NCBI RefSeq assembly: GCF_035222485.1
Contig: NC_085922.1
Span: 2,991,001 to 3,055,000, forward strand
Direction of reading: 5' to 3'
From: Podospora pseudoanserina
Lineage: Eukaryota > Ascomycota > Sordariomycetes > Sordariales > Podosporaceae
Length of the DNA stretch: 64,000 nucleotides
In this document: positions 33,044-45,041 of the stretch, piece by piece
Layout: every line of letters starts with the position of its first letter
Numbering within the stretch: the first letter of the stretch is position 1
Notes under the pieces: model-generated
Database searches by the model: none
What the model saw: the letters and a program-made list of their open reading frames with translations, nothing else
What the model was told of the DNA's origin: nothing
Program-made: the position numbers and the translations under genes

Positions 33044-34108
33044 GGTGTTCCTGTTTTCTGAGGTAATGATATCGCAAGTTTCGTCGTCTGGTAATTAGTG
33101 AGGACGGTGTGCGGGCCTGGCTAATGTTTTTGGAGTGTCACGCCAGCCAGCGGGAGACGATGAAATCGGACTGGTTGGGTTGGCGGGACGAAGTGTTGTC
33201 CTTTGCTGATTTGCTGGAGAAGTGGTGGGGGAAGAGATGGTACCAGACTACTTGCTGCCTCAAGAGGTGAAAGTGAACGATGATGATACCAGGGCCAGTG
33301 GGGAGTTGCTAGGAAGGATAAAATGGCAAGCCCGCAGTGTAACTCGTGAAACGATTAGATTCACTACATCGGACGAAGAAAGAAAGAAAATTCAATGCCG
33401 CAGAGGCTCTTCCCTGTGAAAGATCAATTCACCTGTTCAGAGTTTGGCGAGGTGAGGGGAGAAGCGTCAAGACAGTTAAGTTGGTTTCAAGGAGAGCACC
33501 GCGCTGGCTGCACTCAAGGCAGCAACCGCGGGGCAGAGTTCCAACCTCCCAGCCACTGCGAGGCTTGACAAACAACACAGCAGCAACACTCTCAGCCTTG
33601 CTTGTAGTAGGGACCCGAACAGCTGTGAATCACAACAAAATGATTCTTCTATATATTCAGTTCTATCACGATCATGATTTCTCTCTCGTCTCTTCTTTTA
33701 GTTGTCACATTGTATGGCGTCAGCCCCAAAGGCTCAAAAGTCCACCACTGACAAGATGAAGCTTTGAGGCCTGAGACACATGGTCAATGCTCCATTGAGG
33801 CGCTGATAGGCTTGCATCACCAAAGCCATCTGAATAACTCTATCAGAACCTGGAACACATGTTCACGTCCAAGGCCAAGCCTCAGGTATAAGTCGACTTC
33901 CTTTGTAGGAGGCACACTGTGGAGTTCGAGCCGCCACCCGCCGCACAGCTGTCAACCCGTCAAAGTCTTGGCAGCACAGTGACCACATCCAACCTCATGC
34001 AAGGGTATCACTGTCATCTCATCTCACTCATCTCACTCACATCTCACCTCCCAGAGCCTCACTCACCAACACCAGTCTCACAAGCCCCCTCACCAAACCA
34101 AAGTCATC
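33044..34108. promoter_or_regulatory. Divergent intergenic region, PARP-E2 / COG-like gene
   Basis: About 1.06 kb between two divergent starts, with no supported gene. A TCTCACTCATCTCA pyrimidine-rich leader lies just before the ATG at 34109. Confidence 0.45.
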
Positions 34109-35329
34109 ATGGCCTGGGACTCCAAAACCACCACCCGCCGCCGCCAAAGCAGCGCAGCCTCCCGAACTCGTGACATCGCCATCCACGCCAGAAACCAATC
34201 CCGCCAACCCGCCCAACCCCTATCCGACCACGTCGCCGATCCTTTCCTGGCCGACTTCCTCTCCCCCACCTTCGACCCAGCGACCTACCTAAACAACACC
34301 CTCCCCCAACTCCAAACCTCCCGCTCTCCCCCCAACCAACCCCCCCCAAACTCCCTCCCCCTCTCCGACCTCTCCATCACCACCCAGTCCTCCCTCTCCC
34401 AACTGTCCGCCCACACAACCCGCCTAACCACCATCTTAACCCAACTAACCGACGAAATAATCCGTTCCGGCTCCCGCCTAGCCTACGAGGTCGAAGTCCT
34501 CCGAGGCGAGACAATCTCCCTAACCGAAACCCTCACCGAAACCCTCGACTCGCCAATTTCAAAGTTTATCCCCGGAGGAGGCATAAAATCCATCCTCCAC
34601 CCATCATCTTCCGAATCCAACCCTGCCCCCACCACCATTACCAGCAGATCCCGCGCTTTATCCTCCCTCCCCCCTCCCCCTCCTCCTCCCTTGGAAACCC
34701 CCCCCATCCCGGACCCGGAATACATCTCCCAACTCCGCACCCTCTCCCTCGTCCGCTCCCGCCTGGCAGAAACGCAGGCAACCTTTGGCTCTGCCATGTC
34801 CTTTGTTTTTCCCCCGTCGGAAACCTCTGTTTCTTCCTCTTTTTTGTCGGTATCTGCTCCTGACACGGGCGCGCTTTCTACTGAGGAGAAGGGGCAGCAA
34901 GTCCTGAAGGAACTGAGGCAAGAGATTTTGGATTTGCTAGATAATAAGGAGGATCCTATCAAGGGGGTTGAGGACGCAGCGAAAAGGGTGGAGGAGCTGA
35001 AGGATTTGTGTCAGGTTTGGAAGGGGACCGCGGAGGAGAGGGGACGACAGAAATTTGTGGAGGGGTTGGCTAGGCTTGTGGGGGAGAGGCATGAACGGCT
35101 TGTGAGGGAGGTGACTGGGCAAGGGCATAGGAGGGGGGAGAGTAATGGGGGGAGTGGGAATAATGGGAGGTTACAACAGCAACAGGAGGGGGAGAATAAA
35201 GAGGGCGATAATAAGGGAGCAGCAGCTGCAGGGCAAGGAGGTAGTGGTAATACTGCTGCTGCTGGGGGCGGAGGGTATGGTGGGTATGGGCTTATTAGTC
35301 AGTTGCAGAAGTTGAGGGGGGGGATATAA
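34109..35329 (+). CDS. Golgi tethering (COG complex) subunit, Cog7/Cog5-like
   Basis: Intronless, 406 residues. The N-terminus has a basic start (TTTRRRQSSAASRTRDIAIH) and then ADPFLADFLSPTFDPATYLN, the type of opening seen in COG lobe B subunits. A long helical, coiled-coil-like part follows (SSLSQLSAHTTRLTTILTQL, then LAYEVEVLRGETISLTETL), again typical of COG subunit N-termini. A Pro/Ser-rich insert (about 165-205), a second helical segment (about 265-345) and a Gly/Gln/Asn-rich tail complete it. COG tethers vesicles for retrograde traffic within the Golgi. I cannot decide between Cog7 and Cog5 by eye. Third positions are C-rich in the first half and G-rich in the second. Confidence 0.6.
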   Translation: MAWDSKTTTRRRQSSAASRTRDIAIHARNQSRQPAQPLSDHVADPFLADFLSPTFDPATYLNNTLPQLQTSRSPPNQPPPNSLPLSDLSITTQSSLSQLSAHTTRLTTILTQLTDEIIRSGSRLAYEVEVLRGETISLTETLTETLDSPISKFIPGGGIKSILHPSSSESNPAPTTITSRSRALSSLPPPPPPPLETPPIPDPEYISQLRTLSLVRSRLAETQATFGSAMSFVFPPSETSVSSSFLSVSAPDTGALSTEEKGQQVLKELRQEILDLLDNKEDPIKGVEDAAKRVEELKDLCQVWKGTAEERGRQKFVEGLARLVGERHERLVREVTGQGHRRGESNGGSGNNGRLQQQQEGENKEGDNKGAAAAGQGGSGNTAAAGGGGYGGYGLISQLQKLRGGI

Positions 35330-36196
35330 GAAGGAGGTCTTTGTTTTTGTTGGAAAGAGTTGCTATGATAGCTGTGTCAAGTTCTCTTGTAGTATGGCGG
35401 GCGGGTCATAAATGCTATGTTGGCAGTATCGGACTAGGGTCGTGGTCAAGTGTATAAGAAGGCTGTCAAAGTGGCAAATGATTCGGAACTCCATAATGAA
35501 TTTAATCAGAGGAACCAAGATATGAGTTGTGGAATGAAAAATAACAAAAGATTGTTCATCAACCCAGACACTGCAAAGTGTTGAATCAGTAAGGCATTGA
35601 TACCAGTGCTACATGTCAAGTCATCTTAGATCCCCCATCCCGCAGTGCTAGAGTTTTTAACCAACATGCAATTTCAACCTTCTCAAGCCGCCACGATCTT
35701 TCCAACCGCCTTCACTGCTCAGGGTGCATTTCGCTAGTATTATTGCCCACAACGCAATCGGGTACACTTCCCGCTCACTGAATATGTGTCGCGTGCCCAC
35801 GCTCGAGTCTCGTGGAAAGATCTTCAAGTCTATATCTACCTGACTTTATGTATATGTAGACCCCCCTCCCCCCAAAGTCGACTTACAAGAGCGAGTGAAA
35901 CCTCCTGTAACATATCCGCTGCCAATTTCACACAATCCCTATTCTCAACGCTATCATCCATCGCTACCAGAGAAAAAATCCAAAAAAAATCTGCAGGCAC
36001 CTGCGGGTTCTTCCTAAAACAGGGACTACTTCCCCGCATAACCCCCCATCAGACTCTCCCTCCTCATCCTCATCAGGCCCTCCCCCTGGGTACCCATCAT
36101 CCCACAATTTTTTTTTCGCTTGGGCCTAGGTCTTGGAGGAGGCAGACCCCAAAGCACCCTCCATTTTTTCCACGCAGTATGAATCCAGCCAGGATT
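35330..36196. other. Intergenic, converging 3' ends
   Basis: Tail-to-tail spacer, 867 bases. The plus-strand frame 35786-36289 runs antisense into the Ate1 end and has no protein character. No gene is seen. Confidence 0.45.
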
Positions 36197-38188
36197 CTAG
36201 CTCAGTCTGTTAGCTTTCTTTCGGAAGTCAATGCAAATTTCCCCCATGAGGTCCGGCCCAATCGCCGCCACCAGCTCTGCTATCCTTGACTTGAGCCTCC
36301 CGTGTTGGCTAATCTCCTCCGAGTCCCAGATGACCAGCTCGGATGCCTCGATGAACCGGTCATGTTGGTCGGACTTGAGTAGGAGACCACCCATGTCTAC
36401 CTCTTCCATTTCGGCCAGTGATGGGATACCGGGCATATCGCTTGTGAGGAGGAAACCTTCTTCTTCGTCGTCTTCGTCCTCAGAGGGTTTGACGTTTAGG
36501 GCGTCGTTTTCCTGTTGAGTCCCCCCGTCCTCGTCGTTGTTGTTGGCCTCTTCGTCATCAAGAACACCGTCACCGTTCATTAACTGCTGCTGCCGCCTTC
36601 TCTCCCTCGACAAAGAAACATAATGGTGCTTGTCATACAGCGCCAACATCTCCTCGTCCAGTGGATCCCATTGCAGAGTCTCCGGATCAAGAACATATTG
36701 AGGTCGATAGTCAATCTTGTATCTCATTTTGGCGCAGGTGTGGACATAGTAGCCGGGATACCACCACCGATAGCCTGCTTCACGAGCTAAAGCAATCTCT
36801 CTCATCGCCCCGAGCTTTCCTGGGTTGAGAAAATGGATCGACTCATGGTACATGAAGTACACCGCACTGACGGCGTTAGGTAAGAGATCCAAAACACCCA
36901 CGGCGACAAGCTCGCCGTCGATCCGATAGCATTGATGGTAACTGCCCAACTTGCGCTCAGTCCCGTCCGCCCCCACTATGGCGCCACGGGTCAAAGGTGA
37001 GTCGCATAAGAACCTTCTAAATCCCACGCGAGATATCTTGAGGGGTGGTTCACGATGCACGATGCGCTGGTAGTTCTCGAATACCTTGTACTTTTCGTCG
37101 GTGAATGCATCGGGCTCTAGCGTGACCGAGAACTCGTGGGATGGCGCCGGTGGGGGTCCTTTGAGATACTTGGCTTCAGACTCATGAACCTTGCTGACTA
37201 GGTCAAAATCATTTTTTTCCTTCCTCGCTTGCTCGCGTGACCGTGGGTACAGCCGCGCCGCGTCTCTCGCATAGGTATCTCCGAGGATGTGGCGGTTGAA
37301 GCGGTTGAGAGCCTGTCGTTGGTCCTTGGTAGGCTTATACTCGGCCGAGTCTAGGCGGAGGGTGTAATGCGGACAACATGAATTCTTCTGGTTTGGTCGG
37401 TAGAGCAACGTCCCCGACCGACGCCAAAACCTATCCACCAGCTTTTGATAAAAGGCGGGCTCTAAAGACCTTGAGACCGCATAATATGACCATCCTATAG
37501 AGAGTACCACTGTTAGATGCTGCCAGCTAGGATCAAATGTCGAAAATCGAAAGCATACAGGGCAAAAAAGGGTCCAATAGTAAAAGGGGTATTACGTTGT
37601 TTGTCTGGCTGACCATTTGAACTGGCACGACAATATCCACACTCGGAAGAGTTACTGTACCCTACAATATTCGGTGGTCAGCAACATCACTGGTACCTTC
37701 AAGGTATCAAAGCCTAAGAAAAGAACACCAAGAGGCAAAGGCAGGGAAGGTGTGCCAAGTATATGGGCTTGCCCTGACCGAAGTCAATGTGGGAGAGCAA
37801 CCAAACAGTGATCTCGACGTAATCTCGCCACGAGTGCGCTTGTATCTCTGACACAAGGAAACGAAGGAGACCGTGTATACTGCAGGCGTGTGTGTGGGAT
37901 AACCCCAACAGAACAGAGAGGCTGACAAGTGACAAGAAACACAATGTTGAGACTGTTGATGGTTGAACATGACATACGACCACCCGCCTTGTACAGAATG
38001 CGGGAGGAGATCGCGTGGGCAAGGCGAGATAGCCAACGGTAGTGCCTAGTTGATGCACATGGCCCAGATGGTTGGATGAGGAGCATTGAAAGCTGAGGAA
38101 AAAGCAACTCACCGATTGGATAGATGTATGACAGTGGTGCTGCTGCAGCATCGTCAGGGGTCTGCAGGTATGGCCTGGTCCCTGCCAT
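36197..38188 (-). CDS. ate1: Arginyl-tRNA--protein transferase (Ate1)
   Basis: Transfers Arg from Arg-tRNA to N-terminal Asp/Glu (and oxidised Cys) for the Arg/N-degron pathway. Three exons: 38188-38113, 37661-37596 (66 nt) and 37494-36197, giving 479 residues. Exon 1 ends in SYIYPI; the small middle exon encodes GYSNSSECGYCRASSNGQ, carrying the conserved N-terminal CGYC Cys pair; exon 3 begins WSYYAVSRSLEPAFYQKLVD, then RRSGTLLYRPNQKNSCCPHY with the CC pair. The GNAT-like C-terminal half includes YHQCYRIDGELVAVGVLDLL and YYVHTCAKMRYKIDYRPQY. The acidic tail (DEDDEEEGF) extends beyond the yeast protein. Intron 1 is 451 nt with branch GCTGAC, long for this genome; intron 2 is 101 nt. An annotation missing exons 1-2 would lose the CGYC site. 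Confidence 0.93.
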
Positions 38189-41100
38189 TCTGTTGCCTTG
38201 CCCTGTTACCGCAGTTGACACGAACAGCTGGTCAAGACAGCGTGGGGCCGGGCCGTACTACCTACTACCCACACGCCGGAGTCGGGCAGGGGCCTAGGGT
38301 CGGGTGCCTGTGGAAGAAGGTTGTGTGGTGGACGGAACTTGACGGAACGAGATGTCTCGTCAGGAAAGGCGGCAAGGTGCCAGATCCGCCGTGGTATGTC
38401 CAGTTTCCGTCGATATCAAGGGCTGGTTGATCAAGCCGGATCCAATCAGGTCTGTGGTGACGGGGTGATGGCTTAGGGCCAAGAGGGGATTGGAAGCTTC
38501 GAGCGGACGGGTCTTGATTGAAGGTGTTCGGCAGCGGTTGAGAGACACCAAAATACCCGAGCACTGTCTCCAGGAAAAGACCCAGCTAGGTGGACTGCCA
38601 GTGTCTCGTACGGCGGCGGTGCTGAGAACCCGAACGCAGAGGGGCCGTCAAGGAGGACCCCACAGTGTGACGGTCAAATGTCGCGTTTGGGGATGGGTGG
38701 GAGCAGGAAATGATAATCAATGGGAAAGGAGGTTGGCGGCCAAGAGTTGTCATGTGTACATCTGACTGTGATAGGCTGCCCACAACCCGGAAAGTTGTTT
38801 GGAGCTGCTGGTGAGGTGTTGTGAGGCTGGGAAAGAGAGAGGCAGAAGCAGAAGCCTGTTCGTGAACGACGGGACTGAGATGCGCGATGGTGTGACCCCC
38901 ACTCCAACTGTGCAAACTGGTGCCCCGCACCAGTCAAATATGCAGTGCTCATTGCTGGCTGATCCAGGGGGTTTGACACGGGATGGGAAAGTGGGTGTAA
39001 TTCGAGAAGACTCCAAATGATCGGTAGATGGATATTGTTGCTCTCTATTTTGTTCAAGACCATCGTCCAGTACGAGCAATAGAGGCTCGTGACAGCTCAC
39101 GACACCGAAAAGACGGAGATGTGGGGAGCGGGCTGATCGATCTGTCGTCACCACGGATAACACAGAAGCTTGTCTCCGATATGGTCCGTGCTGCTTGCTA
39201 CCTTAGTAATCAGCTCAACATCCAGGGTAACAGTGATGACTTTCTTCAACAGAGGCTGAACTACACTCTTCAAACATGTTTCACCGCCTGGAACAATGAA
39301 ATTTGCAGGATTTGATTCACCCGCTCGGCTCCCATCCACTAGTCTTCGACACTCGGCATCTCAGGTGACGTTGGCATGGAGAGTACGAAGTATATGTGGA
39401 CCACAGACGGTGTTCCGTCGGCAGTGGCAGTCAAGCCACGATGAACCAGACAGAACCAAGCCTGACTCGGTGAATTCATGTCCCAGGTTTCGGTTTCTTG
39501 TGTTGGAAGCGTTGCAACACAGATGGAAACCCCCACACAAGAGAGGTTCCATAGCCCGTCTTTGTTCCTCGTGAAGTACCCTCCAATTCTCTCTTCTTTC
39601 GGCACGGAAGTCTTGGGAAAAATATACCGGGGAACCAAACCCGAACACTGGGAAGCGGAACCGTGGCGTCAAACCCCCTGTCTGACCGCCCAGTAACAGC
39701 TAGGGAGTCCCGAACAGAGGTGCCATGCCAGTGTTGCCAGTCGCCAGATACCTGGAGGTAGAGTGAGGTGGTGGCATCTGTAAGCGGGAGGTGGACAAGT
39801 ACCTACTACCTCTACCCCACGCGACCGGGAGCTTTTTCATTGCTACATAGGTACTCGGCCAAAACTGGCAAAATCTTAGTTGCTCTTCTTGTTGGAGCTT
39901 CCTTTCTCCTCATTGTGCTCTACCTCTTCCCCATGGCTTTTTCATCACGCCAAGCTCCGCGATGCCCCTCGCCGCCAGGAGGTGTGGAGAATCCGGAACC
40001 CTGGGGAAGCAGAAAAGAGAGATGGAGGCTTGAGTGCTATGTGAACTGCCCCCATGCTACGGCAGCACACACACCACATGAGGGCCAAAGAAGTAGAGGT
40101 TGCAGGGGACCTCTCGATGGCTCGGCTTGTCCCAACCCAAAGAGACTTTTTCTGTTCTCCCCCATGGGGCCATAGCCATGTACCTGTACGAATGATGTAC
40201 GCCGTAAAGCATAAAAGCCAACTCTATCCCGCTGCAAAAGCTGCCCCTCCTTCTTTTTGATCTGGGGGCACAAACGGTGTGCCCACCAGCAAGAGTCCAG
40301 AGCTACCTCCCTGATTGAGAGTTTGAGACTGCTTGTGCTTTGGCTGGCAACATTACCCTGCAGGTGCTCGCTCATCCACGTAGCAACAACCGTATTTTTA
40401 TTTTATTTTCGTTCCCCCTCCCCCTTTCGAGTGCCCTGACCTGCGGGTGTGGTCCAGGCCTATCGACCTGATTCCTTCAGCTGTCGTTGTTGTGTGGGCG
40501 ACCGCCTTTCAAAGGGCCAGCTGGACTCCGTTGCCGGCCGCCGAGCGCGTTCGCGTAAAGTGCCAAAAGCCAAAAAGTTCTTCTCCGACGCCAACGTCGC
40601 GCAACTCCAACGCCCCCTTGTCGGCCACGAACCACAACCTCCGACTGCTCTCCCGAAGCTTTTCGCCTTCGTGGTAGAGCTTCACACTCTCTTCCGCCTC
40701 CCAGAGCGCCACCGAGCTTCTCTTGCTGCAGCAGAACACCTGTTCGTAACACAAGAGTAGCGGAGGGACCAGAACTGCCCGTGGACCAGGACCGAGAACT
40801 GCGCCGCACCTCTCTCGCTCATCAAACCTCCCACTCGCTCATTCACTTGCCTTGCTCCTGCTCGCAAGGCGAGCTTTGACAGGGGACCATATTCACTTGG
40901 TGCTTGCTCTCTCCAGACGTGAATTGAGCTTCACCAGCCCATTCATTCCAGGCCATTCACCACTCGCCCCACAGGCCTCTCAACGTTCACTGAGACGGAC
41001 ATATTTAAGCCATCACCGTCTGTCACAAACCTTGGCCAGAACACCACCATCTCTGACTTCTGCCCACACCCAAGCAACTACTTCTTCTCCGACCATGCCT

Positions 41101-41292
41101 GCCAACAATCTTTAAGCAAGAGGCTGCACTCACTGCATCCCACAGCCCCATCACTGCGCTCGGAAAGACATCCACTCACCCCTATCACAACATACCCCGA
41201 TCACCCACGTCATTTGCCGACTTGCGCTCGCATCGAGTACTTATCTGCACCCCTCAACAATCAAAACCCGCGGTTTCACAGCAGTAGTCACA
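38189..41292. other. 3.1-kb region between Ate1 and the Nudix gene
   Basis: No convincing gene. The frames present (for example 39768-40175 and 40449-40760 plus) lack codon bias and known motifs. From about 40380 on, C- and T-rich leader-like DNA leads up to the Nudix ATG, so much of it may be promoter and long 5' leader. Confidence 0.45.
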
Positions 41293-41911
41293 ATGGCCGC
41301 CAGCGGGAGCAATCGTCCCATGGAGTCGCGTACCGGGCGTGTTAAGCAGAGTAAGTCGCTTCGGCCAAGTCGTTGGGAAATGCTTGTTTCAAGGTTCCCA
41401 CTGCTTATGTGGGCTTGTGTTTTTGGGAGACCTCCAAACGGACGGGTCAAACTGACTTTCTTGCCTCACAGGGTACAACAGTAAAGGCGAGCGTCTGGTG
41501 GCTGGAGTGGTCCCTCTGTCAGCCGACAAGAGCTATGTGCTCATGATTCAGTCTACTCGGCGCAAGGGTTGGGTCCTCCCCAAGGGTGGCTGGGAGCTGG
41601 ACGAGGAGTGCACAGAGGCGGCTGCCCGCGAGGCTTGGGAGGAGGCTGGGATCCTGGTGACGATCGACTATGATTTGGGCGACATCGAAGAGACCAGTCC
41701 CCGCAAGAAGAACAGCTCATCCGGCAAATCCAAGCAGAAGGAGGCGGCCCTTTACCGATTTTATGAGGCGACGGTCAACAGCGAGGAGATTGAGTGGCCC
41801 GAGAAGGAGAAGCGGGAGCGCAAGTGGTTCACGTTTGTCGAAGCCTTTGAGCAACTCAAGGACCGCCCCGAGCTGCAAACCGCCTTGCAGCGTTCCACCA
41901 TGAAGAGGTAG
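41293..41911 (+). CDS. Diphosphoinositol polyphosphate phosphohydrolase (Nudix)
   Basis: Hydrolyses inositol pyrophosphates (PP-InsP5) and often diadenosine polyphosphates or polyphosphate, like yeast Ddp1 and S. pombe Aps1. Exons 41293-41350 and 41472-41911, split codon giving Arg in KQRYNSKGERLVAGVV, 165 residues. The intron is 121 nt with GTAAGT donor and CTCACAG acceptor. The complete Nudix box GGWELDEECTEAAAREAWEE is preceded by RRKGWVLPKG, typical of DIPPs; the two-Gly and Glu/Glu metal ligands are intact. A Lys/Ser-rich loop (SPRKKNSSSGKSKQKE) and the C-terminal EKEKRERKWF segment are also seen. A cytosolic or nuclear enzyme linking to phosphate signalling. Confidence 0.93.
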
Positions 41912-42813
41912 TCGCGATGCTTGGCCATATCACAAGGACGACAAGATTGCCGACCCTTGACGTGCCCAGTCGCAAAGCAAAGCGCAAAGCGGGAACTTGG
42001 GAGATAAATGGACTGGGGCTATTTCTAGTTCAGAATCGATCAAGCCGGTGTTGCTTCTTCCGGTGAAATCATCTGATATGGCAGATGTTTCGCCTTCTCT
42101 CTTTTGTCTTTTTCCATCTTGGTGTTCTTCCGTGTCCTTTTGTGAAAGGCTATTGTTTCTTCTCTAGGTCTTATCATGCGAACCTAGCTCCGGCTGATTT
42201 TGCATATGGCTCTGGGGGGGTTATGCATCTCGGAGTGGTCCTGATAGATCTGCGTGCGCGATTTGTTTTGGGGGGCCTCGGAGTCTCGTATTTCCTCATG
42301 TCAGACGAAAATTGGTGTTTTGGGTGGCCGATGTTCTCTTTCATTTCATCTTGCGAGTTTTGCTTGGTAAAAATCATTTGGACATATGGGATACAAAAAC
42401 CAGGAACAAGGGGTTGGCATTTTGATATTCTGGGGATGATGGTTGCATTTCTGACCCCTACATATTTTAGAGGAGACCGTGGGGAAGACGTGGTTTTACA
42501 CAAAAATGACGAGACGGGGCAATACATGTATCCTCGTCTCTTTCTTTGGCGGGTATTGTCTATTTTGCATCTAGCATATCACCTAGAAATCACCTCTGGA
42601 CTGTCACCAGTGCCAGACAGCACTTTGACCAGTGCTCCTTCCCAAAGAGAATTTGGTATGGACCTGCCTGACCTGACGTTCCTTCCTTGGCACACAGCAA
42701 TCAAGTGCAAAAGGGAAAGTGCCAGTCTACCTAACTTTTGAACTAACGTACCACTCACTCCTCAATCTTTTCCAGAGAGATGCTGCTGCCTAACGCTTCC
42801 CACATGGCTTGCC
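41912..42813. other. Probable Nudix 3' UTR, with one long doubtful frame
   Basis: A plus-strand frame of 218 codons at 42085-42741 is longer than expected for non-coding DNA and hydrophobic near its start (MFRLLSFVFFHLGVLPC). It is AT-richer than its neighbours, lacks their codon bias and gives no recognisable domain. It probably belongs to the T-rich 3' UTR. Its end runs to within 75 bases of the next gene. Confidence 0.4.
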
Positions 42814-44298
42814 ATGGACGATCTCCAGACAACCGAGTTTGACATTGGAAGCATTGAGGTTGCTACCATAAATTCCGACCTATCGATTGTTCTCACCAGC
42901 TCCTGCGTGCTCTCCTTACCCGCAATCTGGGACCACGTTCCAGACGCCATCGAGCTATATAAAGCCTCCTCTGAAGCAATTATCTGGATAGCCAAGGCAG
43001 GTGGTGATTGTCGGGTGGAATTCTCAACACTGTTGAACGGCGAACCCCTTGATGTTGCAGGCCTAGACCCTGACACTGAAGTCACAATCTCTCACTTGGC
43101 CGCTGGGTGCGGAGTAAGACCACCTACATTCCTGTCCTGTCGTCTTGTATTGGTTGCTGACATGCCTTAGATCTGGCTGGAGCTCGGTCTTGATCTTCGA
43201 CTGAAACACGCGACGCATCCTGAGCTTGAACATAGCAATCCTGAGGCTGTCTACTTTCTACATCACCCAGACCTGTCCTCCAGTCTGATCGCACCGCCCG
43301 AACTACCATTTGCCAGTTTTCAAGAGTTGAAAGTAGATATCCATTACCACATCAATATGTCATACTCAACAGACGATCAAACCGAGGCCACAGAAACGAC
43401 TGGGTTGCCCTTGGAGGACAGATTGGAGGAAGCCATGACACTGCTGGACATTGGGCTTCAGAAGCTGATCGGAGTCAAGAAAAGCATACCGGGGGTGAAG
43501 GTAACAAAATCCAACAATGATTTGCCTTCATTGATTGGCATTGCCCCAGCCGTATGGAACATTCCATACTTACAGGTGAGACTCTTACATCGCAATCGGT
43601 ATCCCAGTGACAGCGACTAACAGCTGGCGTAGTCGATGACAGTACACGCGCAAATGATCCCTTCTCTGGCAAGAAGTATCGTCCGGCTGAAACACTCCCA
43701 GTCACCCAGTCTTCGGAGAAAGGTTGAGGGGTTGATGCCAGGTGATATTGACCCAGAGATATGGGATGTCGATGACGAAATCGAGGACGAAATCCGCAAA
43801 CGCCTTTGGCTTCGATGCCAGACGGGTATTCGGTCGGATCCGATCCAAAGAATCAGCACATCTCAGACAAACGCAGATGACAATAGGCAGGAGGAAGCTC
43901 CCCAGAGACTCCTTGGTGGACCAAAGTCTGCGGAGGAGAGATGTGGTCCTCGTGAATGCGGAGAGGCCATCATCAACCCTCTCCAGTACGCTTCCACAGC
44001 GAACCAACTCGCACACTATTGCGGCATCCCAGAAGGCATTTACGATGACGATAACGACTATGATGAGGGATACGATGCTGATGACAGCCCCTTAGAGACC
44101 GATTCATTTTCACCCTACTCTTCCTCGGACATTAGAGCCCTTCATTCAGACGACTGGCAAGGCAGTTCCGAAGCTGAGTACTTCTACACAGATGGACAAG
44201 GGAATGTGGTCACCCTCCAGCAGGATAGTGATTCTACAGAACCAGAGGCCGTAGGATGGGATCGCAGCTCGAGTATTGACACCATGGACTTCGAATAA
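42814..44298 (+). CDS. Unknown 456-aa protein, acidic C-terminus
   Basis: Three exons, 42814-43113, 43171-43575 and 43633-44298, both introns 57 nt, phase 0, with GCTGAC and GCGACTAAC branch points. I recognise no family. The first third looks like a compact alpha/beta domain (LQTTEFDIGSIEVATINSDL, then LPAIWDHVPDAIELYKASSE); the middle has HYHINMSYST and predicted helices (LEDRLEEAMTLLDIGLQKLI); the last third is acidic and Ser-rich (DDDNDYDEGYDADDSPLETD), so probably disordered. It has no signal peptide or membrane segment. The start could lie upstream, since TTCCAG followed by GAGATGCTGCTGCC at about 42770 offers an acceptor. The small intron sizes and clean frame continuity support a real gene. 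Confidence 0.75.
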
Positions 44299-44807
44299 TG
44301 CTCAGACGACGAACACACGACAAGGGACTGTGAAGAGGAAAGTTGAAAATATGTTATATGTACCACGAATCATGATGCCAGGTCGGTCAAAGTGACAGAA
44401 CCCGGCTCTTCAAAGCCGCTACAACCTAGACACCGACCAGACCATCGCCATAGAGCTGTACCTGCCCATCAGCAGCTCACAACGACATCCCAAACCAGGG
44501 TGAGCCGACCAAGCCGCGACCGCACGTTCTTGTCCAAGCGCCCAGAACGATGATGCATCGAAATATCCCCTTTCCGGACCGGAATTCTTGCCCAACCCCT
44601 GGGGCCGAACGTACGGTCCCTGGGCCTTCCACCCATCTATCCACGCCTAGGCAGAATTCGCCCACTTTCCAGCCCTTAAGACCTTTCAGCCTCCACGATG
44701 TACTGGATGGATAGCCTGGTTTGTAGCATCGATTGCCGAGTCAAAATCGTCTGCTCCCTCCCTTTTGATGGAATGCGGTTTCCCAAGCGTCACGGTGCGC
44801 CCCAAAT
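44299..44807. other. Converging 3' flanks, no gene
   Basis: Spacer between the ends of the 456-aa gene (plus) and the 77-aa gene (minus). Nothing is supported. Confidence 0.45.
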
Positions 44808-45041
44808 TTATTTCTTGGCGCCACCACCCTTCTCAGCCTGCTTCTTCTTTTTCTTGTCCTCCTTTGCCTTCTTCTGTTCAGGCTTCATGGTGGCGTAGTG
44901 GATGTACCAGATGAGGACGCACTGGAGGATGATAGTGACGAGAACGATGAGAAGGATGGTGAAGAGGATGGGCTGGTCGTTGAGGACGGCGACGGCTTCT
45001 GGCGTGGCGCCAATGCTGGAGAACCAATCGAATTGACCCAT
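44808..45041 (-). CDS. Small single-TM membrane protein (77 aa)
   Basis: A single exon. A short N-terminal stretch (GQFDWFSSIGATPEAVAVL) is followed by one very hydrophobic helix, about 27-47 (LFTILLIVLVTIILQCVLIW), then YIHYATMKPEQ and a Lys-rich cytosolic-type tail (KKAKEDKKKKKQAEKGGGAKK). This is a classic small single-span ER or Golgi protein design with positive-inside orientation. I cannot name it. The ATG is preceded at about 20 bases by a TATATAA-like element on its strand. It is divergent from the uS5m gene 1.1 kb away. Confidence 0.75.
   Translation of the reverse strand: MGQFDWFSSIGATPEAVAVLNDQPILFTILLIVLVTIILQCVLIWYIHYATMKPEQKKAKEDKKKKKQAEKGGGAKK

Noticed and set aside
36178-36215. 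D-arm-like TAGCTCAGTCTGTTAGC
   Set aside because: It is the 3' end of the Ate1 coding sequence and flank; no cloverleaf forms.
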